DNA of 6,894 bases from Flavobacteriaceae bacterium (lineage in GTDB: Bacteria; Bacteroidota; Bacteroidia; Flavobacteriales; Flavobacteriaceae). Each line of letters begins with the position of its first letter. The stretch's first letter is position 1. The DNA is taken from contig JABAYZ010000189.1 of NCBI GenBank assembly GCA_018608735.1, forward strand, positions 666 to 7,559, written 5' to 3'. Under the pieces are notes generated by a model. That model had not been told where the DNA came from. It was given only the letters and a program-made list of their open reading frames with translations, and did no database searches. Below are positions 1 through 5,049 of this stretch, piece after piece. The translations under genes and the position numbers were made by a program.

Positions 1-596
1 GTGTATGCCCAGTCCGCACCAAATTTTTTGACATCAAATTTATGGGCGCCACGTCCAATTTCTTCATCGGGAGTAAAACCCACTTTAATTGTACCATGCT
101 TTAGCTCTGGATGCTGAATAAGATATTCCATAGCACTTACAATTTCACAAACTCCTGCTTTATCATCAGCACCTAATAGCGTTGTGCCGTCAGTAGTAAT
201 CAACGTTTGACCTTTATATAGAAGTAAATCCTCAAAATAATCCGGAGATAAAACGATGTTTTCTTTTTTGTTTAAGACAATATCTGACCCATCATAATTT
301 TCAATAATTTGAGGATTCACATGTTTTGCTGTAAAATCAGGAGACGTATCAAAATGAGATATAAATCCGATGGTTGGAACGTTGTGAGCAACATTAGACG
401 GCAAAGTCGCCATGATATATGCATTCTCGTCAATAGAAACCTCCTGCATCCCTATGGCGCTGAGTTCAGCAGCCAGTTTGTTGGCCAAATCCCACTGCTT
501 CTCAGTGCTCGGAGTTGATGTGGAATTAGGGTCGCTCTCAGTGTCTATTTTTACATAGCTCAAAAAACGATTCAGAATGTGTTTTTTATCTAACAT
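1..596 (-). CDS. pepT: Peptidase T (tripeptide aminopeptidase), N-terminal part, cut by window edge
   Basis: Reading the minus strand from ATG at 596-594 gives 198 complete codons before the window edge, roughly half of the usual ~410-residue protein. The product is a cytosolic, zinc-dependent M20-family exopeptidase that removes the N-terminal residue from tripeptides. Visible M20 landmarks are the HFDTSPD metal-site motif (His81, Asp83), LLGADDKAG around residues 140-148 with the bridging Asp, and TPDEEIGRG around 175-183, where Glu178 should be the catalytic base and Glu179 a metal ligand. Spacing and wording of these motifs match PepT rather than other M20 peptidases. The missing C-terminal half should hold the remaining metal ligands. 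The gene is divergent from pyrD, with 112 bp between start codons and a good Bacteroidota-type promoter. The start is supported by the family N-terminus (LDKKHILNRFLSYVKIDTES) and the nearby promoter. Confidence 0.93.
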   Translation of the reverse strand, partial: MLDKKHILNRFLSYVKIDTESDPNSTSTPSTEKQWDLANKLAAELSAIGMQEVSIDENAYIMATLPSNVAHNVPTIGFISHFDTSPDFTAKHVNPQIIENYDGSDIVLNKKENIVLSPDYFEDLLLYKGQTLITTDGTTLLGADDKAGVCEIVSAMEYLIQHPELKHGTIKVGFTPDEEIGRGAHKFDVKKFGADWAY

Positions 597-613
597 ATGG
601 TTTTGTCTTTGGT

Positions 614-644
614 CAAAAATAATTAACCCATCCATCAAACACAA
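614..644 (-). promoter_or_regulatory. Predicted sigma-A promoter of pepT
   Basis: On the minus strand there is TATTTTTG (614-621), a perfect match to the Bacteroidota -7 element TANNTTTG. A TTG (642-644) lies 20 bp upstream of it, within the spacing known for Flavobacterium and Bacteroides promoters. Transcription would start near 607, giving a leader of only about ten bases before the ATG at 596. It is a sequence match only. Confidence 0.5.
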
Positions 645-683
645 GAGTTCACTTGCTTTCTTTTATATTGTATCTTTTTAATG

Positions 684-691
684 TATTTTTG
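684..691 (+). promoter_or_regulatory. Predicted -7 element for pyrD
   Basis: TATTTTTG at 684-691 matches the Bacteroidota -7 consensus TANNTTTG exactly and lies 17 bp before the pyrD ATG. A TTG exists at 668-670, but its 13-bp spacing is shorter than usual, so the -33 partner is uncertain. It forms a divergent pair with the pepT promoter in the same 112-bp spacer. Confidence 0.4.
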
Positions 692-708
692 CAGTCAAAA
701 TACGCTTC

Positions 709-1752
709 ATGTACAAATCGATTATCCGTCCAATTCTTTTCAAATTTGATCCCGAAGCTGTTCATTATTTCACCTTTGATGCAATCAAACTGTTGTCAAA
801 AATTCCAGGAGTCCCTTTTTTAATACGTTGTCTTTTTCAAGTGAATCATCCCGATTTAGCGCGTGAATTGTTTGGGCTACGTTTCAAAAACCCTGTTGGT
901 CTAGCTGCTGGATTTGATAAAAATGCGGTCCTCTACAACGAACTGGCAAACTTTGGATTTGGGTTTATTGAAATTGGAACTGTTACTCCAAAAGCACAAG
1001 AAGGCAATCCAAAAAAACGCTTATTCAGGCTCCAAGATGATAAAGGCATTATCAACAGAATGGGCTTTAATAATGCCGGTTTAGAAGCGGCGATTGTTCA
1101 ATTAAAAAAGAATAAAAAACAACTCATCATTGGTGGGAATATTGGAAAGAATACTCAAACACCTGCTGACGGCTACACTGCCGATTATTTAGAATGTTTC
1201 GAGGCCCTACACCCTTATGTGGACTATTTCGTGCTAAATGTAAGTTGTCCAAATGTAGGGAGTCATGCTAAGCTAAATGATAAGGCATATTTAGAAGAAT
1301 TGATAAAAGCAGTTCAAGCCTTGAATGCTAAATTTGAAGTATCAAAACCGATCCTCCTAAAAATTGCCCCCGACTTGAACACTACCCAGTTAGATGAAAT
1401 TATAGAATTGGTAGCAGTTACCAAACTAGAAGGCGTTATTGCATCCAATACCTCTATTTCTAGGGCTAATCTCAAAACCAATTCCAGCACTTTAGAAACT
1501 ATTGGAAATGGTGGGGTAAGCGGTTTGCCCATCAAAGAAAAGAGTACTCAAGTCATTAAATACCTCTCTGATAAAAGTCAAAAAGCATTTCCAATTATTG
1601 GTGTAGGAGGGATTCATTCCGAACAGGATGCTTTAGAAAAAATTGCTGCTGGCGCCGATTTGGTACAAATTTATACGGGATTCATCTACGAAGGACCAGC
1701 CTTAGTTAAGCGCATTAATAAAGCGATTTTAAAATCAACCGCTAAGCATTAA
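709..1752 (+). CDS. pyrD: Dihydroorotate dehydrogenase, class 2 (quinone-dependent)
   Basis: This FMN flavoprotein oxidises dihydroorotate to orotate in pyrimidine synthesis and passes electrons to membrane quinone. At 347 residues it has the full class 2 length. The N-terminal helices (about residues 1-45, MYKSIIRPILFKFDPEAVHY) are the class 2 membrane and quinone-binding extension. The alpha/beta barrel follows, with the FMN and substrate motifs NPVGLAAGFDKNA (61-73), RMGFNNAG (117-124), GGNIGKN (142-148), NVSCPN (177-182), KIAPDL (218-223), ASNTSISR (245-252) and IIGVGGIHS (296-304). The catalytic base in class 2 enzymes is normally Ser (NxSSPN); here it is Cys180, the residue used by class 1 enzymes. 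ATG at 709 fits the family N-terminus. It is probably the first gene of a cluster with the exporter starting 5 bp after its stop. Its link to that exporter is not obvious. Confidence 0.97.
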   Translation: MYKSIIRPILFKFDPEAVHYFTFDAIKLLSKIPGVPFLIRCLFQVNHPDLARELFGLRFKNPVGLAAGFDKNAVLYNELANFGFGFIEIGTVTPKAQEGNPKKRLFRLQDDKGIINRMGFNNAGLEAAIVQLKKNKKQLIIGGNIGKNTQTPADGYTADYLECFEALHPYVDYFVLNVSCPNVGSHAKLNDKAYLEELIKAVQALNAKFEVSKPILLKIAPDLNTTQLDEIIELVAVTKLEGVIASNTSISRANLKTNSSTLETIGNGGVSGLPIKEKSTQVIKYLSDKSQKAFPIIGVGGIHSEQDALEKIAAGADLVQIYTGFIYEGPALVKRINKAILKSTAKH

Positions 1753-1757
1753 TTAGT

Positions 1758-2381
1758 TTGAATACAGAGCTCCTTATCTCATTTGTAATTGCCACGGCAG
1801 CTTTGGCACTTTCGCCTGGACCAGACAATATATTTGTACTTATTCAAAGCATCACTTACGGCAAAAAACAAGGTATAGCCGTAGTATGTGGATTGATGAC
1901 GGGCTGTATAATACACACTACTTTAGTGGCTTTTGGACTGTCTGCATTTATAAAATCGCATACTGAGTTACTTTTTGTTTTAAAACTATTAGGCGCTGGA
2001 TATATGCTCTTTTTAGCTTTTCGCGTTTTTAAATCTACAGCAGTGATCACGACAAACCATTTGACAACAGAACCTAAACCTTTAGTGGATTTATTTAAGC
2101 AAGGGTTTGTTATGAATGTATTCAATCCAAAAGTCTCTCTTTTTTTTATGGCCTTTTTTCCGACCTTTCTGTTCAGTCAAAGTCTGACATTAGTCGTTCA
2201 ATTTTATACACTTGGAGTTTTATTTATGATGACCTCATTTTTCATCTTTTCAATGCTTGTATTTTTTTCAAGTGCTGTAGGCTCCATTTTAAAATCAAAC
2301 ACACGTTTTGGGGGTGTCTTAAAATGGGTACAGCTTACAGTTTTTGTAGGAATTGCAATTTTTATTTTAATCACACCTTAA
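1758..2381 (+). CDS. LysE/RhtB family amino-acid exporter
   Basis: The 207-residue hydrophobic protein has the size and fold pattern of the LysE/RhtB family, inner-membrane proteins that export amino acids or derivatives using the proton gradient. The N-terminus carries the family signature ALSPGPDN (residues 17-24). About six membrane segments can be drawn: 3-25, 40-65, 70-92, 114-138, 146-172 and 186-205. FNPKV (122-126) in the fourth matches the family's conserved Asn-Pro-Lys. The reading frame has no ATG near the beginning. It is open only from about 1746, so TTG at 1758 is the best start and places the signature at its normal distance from the N-terminus. The start is 5 bp after the pyrD stop and no Shine-Dalgarno is visible, so translational coupling to pyrD is likely. 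The substrate cannot be told from sequence. No truncation is seen. Confidence 0.9.
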   Translation: MNTELLISFVIATAALALSPGPDNIFVLIQSITYGKKQGIAVVCGLMTGCIIHTTLVAFGLSAFIKSHTELLFVLKLLGAGYMLFLAFRVFKSTAVITTNHLTTEPKPLVDLFKQGFVMNVFNPKVSLFFMAFFPTFLFSQSLTLVVQFYTLGVLFMMTSFFIFSMLVFFSSAVGSILKSNTRFGGVLKWVQLTVFVGIAIFILITP

Positions 2382-2389
2382 ATTTACGA

Positions 2390-2629
2390 ATGGAAAAAAT
2401 TAAACTGATTTGGGATTTTAGAGGCCCTGCAAGCCCTCAGACAGCGGCACATTTCAAGATCCACCTCTTAGAATTTTTTGCCTACGAAAAATTACTACTG
2501 ATAGATTCTGGCGTAGAATCCGTTCATGACGTACACCATTATACCTTTGCGGTGATTGATAAACAAAATTTAGAGTTTATAAAAACAGCACTCAAACCTA
2601 CTAGAGGACAGCGCGTCCAAGCGGACTAG
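2390..2629 (+). CDS. Small protein of unknown function (79 aa)
   Basis: I do not recognise a characterised family. The likely start is ATG at 2390, 8 bp after the exporter stop. The open frame extends back to an ATG at 2324, but that part lies inside the exporter gene and encodes a Cys- and Asn-rich stretch unlike a normal N-terminus. From 2390 the protein begins MEKIKLIWDFRGPASPQTAA, followed by an amphipathic helix-like stretch (about 16-34), a beta-rich middle (LLLIDSG 36-42), a His-rich patch HDVHHYTFAVI (46-56) and a basic end. It has no signal peptide or membrane segment and is probably cytosolic. The alternating beta/alpha pattern resembles a small ferredoxin-like fold, but this is only an impression. 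It probably belongs to the pyrD-exporter transcript, and the gene ends 7 bp before the convergent stop of the next gene. Confidence 0.72.
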   Translation: MEKIKLIWDFRGPASPQTAAHFKIHLLEFFAYEKLLLIDSGVESVHDVHHYTFAVIDKQNLEFIKTALKPTRGQRVQAD

Positions 2630-2636
2630 GGTTTTG

Positions 2637-3614
2637 TTATTTATACGTTTCTAAAAGCTTGTATTGTGCCTCGATAGCGGCAGTAAATTCAGTTTTCATG
2701 CTTGCTACAAGTTCCGCAACTGAGGGCGCATCCTTGATACTTGTTACTCCTTGTCCAGCAGACCAAATGGTTGCCCAAGCTTTTGCTTCATTTTCATGCG
2801 CAGTCAGTTCTTTTCCAAAATCAATTTTCTTGTGCTGACTGAGCATTTCCTCCGTTATGCCCATCGCTTCTATACTAGGACGTAAAAAGTTTGCTGCGAC
2901 TCCAGATATAGCAGCGGTATACACCACATCATTGGCGCCACTCGAGATAATCATATCTCGATAGGCTTCAGGCGCTTTACTTTCTTTGGTATTGATGAAA
3001 CGCGTTCCCATATAGGCAATATCGGCACCCATTTGCATGGCAGACGCGATGTCACGACCGTTACTAATACACCCCGATAAAATCACCGTTTTCTTAAAAA
3101 AGCTTTTAATTTCAGCAACCAAAGGCATAGGGTTTAGTGTACCTGCATGGCCCCCAGCTCCTGCGGCGACTACAATCAATCCATCGACATTGGCTTCCGC
3201 AGCTTTTTCTGCATGGCGTTTTTTGATCACATCATGAAACACTAAGCCGCCATAACTGTGGATCGCATCAACCAATTGAGGTACTGCTCCTAAGGAAGTA
3301 ATGATAATCGGTACTTGGTGTTTTACGCATATCGCCAAATCTGCTTGTATACGGGGATTGGAATGGTGCACGATTAAATTAACTCCGAAAGGCGCAGGTT
3401 TTGTCCCTGTTTCTTTTTCAAAATCAGCCAGCGCTGTTTTAATTTCGATTAACCAGTCCTCAAAACCCTCTGTAGTACGTTGGTTCAATGCTGGAAAGGT
3501 TCCTACAATGCCGTTCTTACAACATTCAATGACCAGTTTTGGACCGGATATTAAAAACATTGGTGCTGCAATGGCAGGGATTGATAATTCTTTTATAAAT
3601 GCGGGTTGACTCAT
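2637..3614 (-). CDS. Nitronate monooxygenase family flavoprotein (2-nitropropane dioxygenase-like)
   Basis: The 325-residue protein is an FMN-dependent TIM-barrel enzyme of the nitronate monooxygenase family, whose known members oxidise toxic alkyl nitronates (such as propionate 3-nitronate) with O2. Visible motifs are the barrel opening IPAIAAPMFLISGPK (12-26), PFGVNLIV (75-82), GAGGHAG (152-158), whose His156 corresponds to the catalytic His of the family, and the FMN-phosphate motifs SGCISNGRD (180-188) and YMGTRF (201-206). The C-terminal part includes WSAGQG (284-289). The frame stays open upstream to an ATG at 3680, but the extra 22 residues precede the conserved barrel start and look unlike a signal or family extension, so ATG at 3614 (MSQPAFIKEL) is preferred. 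Related proteins are also annotated as enoyl-ACP reductase II (FabK) or dioxygenases, so the physiological substrate is uncertain. It is a lone gene on its strand. Confidence 0.88.
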   Translation of the reverse strand: MSQPAFIKELSIPAIAAPMFLISGPKLVIECCKNGIVGTFPALNQRTTEGFEDWLIEIKTALADFEKETGTKPAPFGVNLIVHHSNPRIQADLAICVKHQVPIIITSLGAVPQLVDAIHSYGGLVFHDVIKKRHAEKAAEANVDGLIVVAAGAGGHAGTLNPMPLVAEIKSFFKKTVILSGCISNGRDIASAMQMGADIAYMGTRFINTKESKAPEAYRDMIISSGANDVVYTAAISGVAANFLRPSIEAMGITEEMLSQHKKIDFGKELTAHENEAKAWATIWSAGQGVTSIKDAPSVAELVASMKTEFTAAIEAQYKLLETYK

Positions 3615-3808
3615 AGTGTGTGTTTTTAATCGTTGTGTTTGGTATTGAAATCTACTTGCAATATAAGACTTGTATGGCAAATATTTAATTTAATTTCAAC
3701 AAGTTGTAGGGTTTAATTTCTGATTCATGTGTTGAGTTCAAAGGAATTTGAAACACCAGTACGCGTTAATTTTATGGTAAACATAAATATTTTAGTTTAA
3801 TTAAATGT

Positions 3809-3816
3809 TATATTTG
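3809..3816 (+). promoter_or_regulatory. Predicted -7 element for the GLPGLI-family gene
   Basis: TATATTTG at 3809-3816 is an exact TANNTTTG match, 28 bp before the ATG at 3845. No clear TTG lies 17-23 bp upstream; only T-rich sequence (3790-3793) does. The rest of the 230-bp divergent spacer (3615-3844) is AT-rich. I saw no operator or hairpin in it, and no convincing promoter for the minus-strand nitronate monooxygenase gene. Confidence 0.42.
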
Positions 3817-3844
3817 GTTAAACGAAAATATAAAAATTCCTTAA

Positions 3845-4669
3845 ATGATGTCAAAATTCATAACAACGCTTACGCTCGTATTTATCTTTTTAATTTCTTC
3901 TAGTTTTATTGAGAAGCATCACACTCAAGAGTTTCAGGCAAAAGCCTATTATTTTTCCAAATCTAAAATGGACCTTGGAAAGTGGGGAGCTCGACTGAGT
4001 GAAGCTCAGAAAAAAGAAGTCGGAGCACGGATGAAAAACAGATTGGAAAAAGGCTATGTTTTGTCCTTTAATAAAGAAGAGTCGCTATTTACAGAAGAAG
4101 ATCAATTGGATGCGATTTCTGGAGCGACAGATTCTTGGGGTAAAAACTTTGCGCCAGGAAGGCAATATAAAAATGTAAAAACAAACACCCAGCTTCAGCA
4201 GCAAGAGTTTTATGGGAAAAAGTTTTTGGTTGAGGATGTATTGCAGCCTATACAATGGAACATGGAATCCGAAACCAAAAAAATAGGCAACTACTCTTGT
4301 TTTAAAGCGACTGCCCTAATTCCTACAAACGAGTTAACATGGTACTCTTTTTCATGGGATAAATTAAGAAACTCAAGTGAATCCGATTCTACAGAAATTA
4401 AACAAATTAAAATGACACAAGTTGAGGCATGGTATGCGCCTCAAATTCCAGTGCGTCACGGCCCTTTAGACTATTGGGGGCTTCCAGGGCTGATTTTAGA
4501 AGTTAGCGCTGATAATACGACTATGCTATGTTCCAAATTGGTACTAAACCCCGGGGAAATCATTGAGATCGAAGCACCAAGTAAAGGCAAAGTGGTTTCT
4601 AAATCTGAATACCAAGTCATTATTACTACTAAAATGAAAGAATTTCGTAATAATCGGATGAGACGTTAG
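3845..4669 (+). CDS. Secreted GLPGLI family protein
   Basis: The family signature appears as YWGLPGLILEV (residues 210-220, exact GLPGLI at 212-217). The 274-residue protein starts with a typical export signal: Lys4, a hydrophobic core over about 5-19 (ITTLTLVFIFLISSS), then a polar region. It is therefore probably periplasmic or extracytoplasmic. The mature part opens with QAKAYYFSKSK (31-41) and a SEAQKKEVGARM helix (52-63), then YVLSFNKEESLF (71-82), and later KKIGNYSCFKATA (145-157) and EAWYAPQIPV (194-203), which are conserved blocks in flavobacterial relatives as I recall them. The C-terminus is basic (RNNRMRR). The molecular function of the family is unknown. Members often lie beside TonB-dependent receptors, but none is present here. 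Two ATGs occur in tandem (3845, 3848), and either could be the start. It seems to be a single-gene unit with its own promoter. Confidence 0.9.
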   Translation: MMSKFITTLTLVFIFLISSSFIEKHHTQEFQAKAYYFSKSKMDLGKWGARLSEAQKKEVGARMKNRLEKGYVLSFNKEESLFTEEDQLDAISGATDSWGKNFAPGRQYKNVKTNTQLQQQEFYGKKFLVEDVLQPIQWNMESETKKIGNYSCFKATALIPTNELTWYSFSWDKLRNSSESDSTEIKQIKMTQVEAWYAPQIPVRHGPLDYWGLPGLILEVSADNTTMLCSKLVLNPGEIIEIEAPSKGKVVSKSEYQVIITTKMKEFRNNRMRR

Positions 4670-4680
4670 TAAAGCAGCGT

Positions 4681-4700
4681 AAATCAGTCTGCGATTTTTT
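4681..4700 (+). terminator. Weak candidate terminator after the GLPGLI-family gene
   Basis: AAATC (4681-4685) can pair with GATTT (4693-4697) around a 7-base loop, and a T run extends to 4700. The stem is short and poor in G-C, so termination would be inefficient or the match may be chance. It starts 12 bp after the stop codon at 4667-4669. Confidence 0.3.
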
Positions 4701-4817
4701 CAATAATTAGATTTTATTTTTAATTATCAATAGCGAAAACAGGCGTATTTTTAGAATATCGAAAAACTGAATGTATTTATTGAGTCCGATGATGTTCCAT
4801 TTTAATTAATTTTTATA

Positions 4818-4848
4818 TTTACTCCGTATTAATGATGCGATAATTTTT
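4818..4848 (+). promoter_or_regulatory. Tentative promoter of the arginine leader transcript
   Basis: TAATTTTT (4841-4848) matches TANNTTTG at seven of eight positions. TTTA (4818-4821) lies 19 bp upstream, where the TTG/TTTG -33 element should be. A start near 4855 would give a short leader before the ATG at 4867. Neither box is perfect, and TATATTTA at 4814-4821 is an alternative. The remaining sequence between 4701 and 4813 is AT-rich, and I saw nothing recognisable in it, including no obvious ArgR-type operator. Confidence 0.25.
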
Positions 4849-4866
4849 ATTGTTACACTAGTTATA

Positions 4867-4962
4867 ATGGACCTACATATTTTTAAAACCTTAATTACTT
4901 CAACGGCTACTCTATATAGCCCTGGTTTTTCACGTCCCCGTATTTCACGTCGTCGCCCTTAG
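4867..4962 (+). CDS. Predicted arginine leader peptide (31 aa)
   Basis: ATG at 4867 opens a 31-codon frame ending at TAG 4960-4962; it is the only in-frame ATG after the upstream stop at 4807. The peptide starts MDLHIFKTLITSTATLYSPG and ends FSRPRISRRRP. Five arginines (residues 23, 25, 28, 29, 30) lie in the last nine positions, three of them consecutive. All five codons are CGT or CGC, which one tRNA-Arg (anticodon ICG) should read, while the next gene mostly uses AGA. The following arginine genes and the overlapping hairpins make this a control element rather than a functional protein: ribosome stalling at these codons would report low charged tRNA-Arg. The ORF is short, so chance cannot be fully excluded, but the codon cluster, stop position and hairpins agree. 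Confidence 0.75.
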   Translation: MDLHIFKTLITSTATLYSPGFSRPRISRRRP

Positions 4963-4989
4963 GGTGTTCAATTAGTTTCTGAACTTAGG
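4954..4989 (+). promoter_or_regulatory. Predicted antiterminator (and possible pause hairpin) of the arginine attenuator
   Basis: GTTCA (4966-4970) pairs with TGAAC (4980-4984) around a 9-base loop. A longer form adds CCTTAG (4957-4962) with CTTAGG (4984-4989), with one T-T mismatch and a GGTG bulge. In that form the whole 5' arm of the downstream terminator is sequestered. A ribosome stalled on the arginine codons leaves these bases free; a ribosome at the TAG (4960) covers GTTCA. CGCCC (4954-4958) can also fold with GGGTG (4962-4966) over a 3-base loop, a possible pause hairpin. All pairings were worked out by eye. Confidence 0.6.
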
Positions 4990-5008
4990 TGTGTCCGGTT
5001 CCTTTTTT
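4981..5008 (+). terminator. Predicted intrinsic terminator of the arginine attenuator
   Basis: GAACT (4981-4985) pairs with GGTTC (4997-5001), including one G-U pair. GG (4988-4989) pairs with CC (4995-4996) closing a TGTGT loop, and a TA bulge separates the two stems. Six T follow at 5003-5008. The hairpin shares GAAC with the antiterminator, so only one of the two can form. Its place, 18 bases after the leader stop and 41 bases before the first operon gene, is that of an attenuator. More T runs follow (5013-5018, 5023-5031) without stems. Confidence 0.6.
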
Positions 5009-5049
5009 ACAATTTTTTCAACTTTTTTTTTCAACTTAAATCTTAAATA

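Noticed and set aside
309..518. 69-codon plus-strand ORF
   Set aside because: It lies antisense inside pepT, whose minus-strand frame has clear M20 motifs, and the ORF product resembles nothing.
1314..1535. 73-codon minus-strand ORF inside pyrD
   Set aside because: Antisense shadow of a conserved part of PyrD.
1856..2125. 89-codon minus-strand ORF inside the exporter gene
   Set aside because: Antisense shadow of a transmembrane protein with the LysE signature; no start context of its own.
2324..2389. Upstream extension of the 79-aa gene to ATG 2324
   Set aside because: It would overlap the exporter by 58 bases and adds a Cys/Asn-rich segment read from exporter codons in another frame. ATG 2390, just after the exporter stop, is more natural.
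3037..3237. 66-codon plus-strand ORF inside the nitronate monooxygenase gene
   Set aside because: Antisense shadow of the FMN-binding region.
3301..3609. 102-codon plus-strand ORF inside the nitronate monooxygenase gene
   Set aside because: Antisense shadow; the minus frame carries the conserved barrel motifs.
3615..3680. 22-residue N-terminal extension of the nitronate monooxygenase to ATG 3680
   Set aside because: The added residues have no signal peptide or family resemblance, and the conserved barrel starts right after ATG 3614.
4771..4809. 12-codon ORF upstream of the arginine leader, a possible second leader peptide
   Set aside because: It has no arginine codons, no linked hairpin, and lies before the probable transcription start. 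It is likely chance.
5009..5049. T-rich tract before the GNAT gene as further terminators
   Set aside because: The two T runs have no stem before them. They look like an unstructured leader end, common before flavobacterial start codons.
4670..5049. T-box or metabolite riboswitch as an alternative explanation for the long leader
   Set aside because: I could not find a T-box-like conserved core or any riboswitch consensus, while the Arg-codon ORF with overlapping hairpins explains the region directly.
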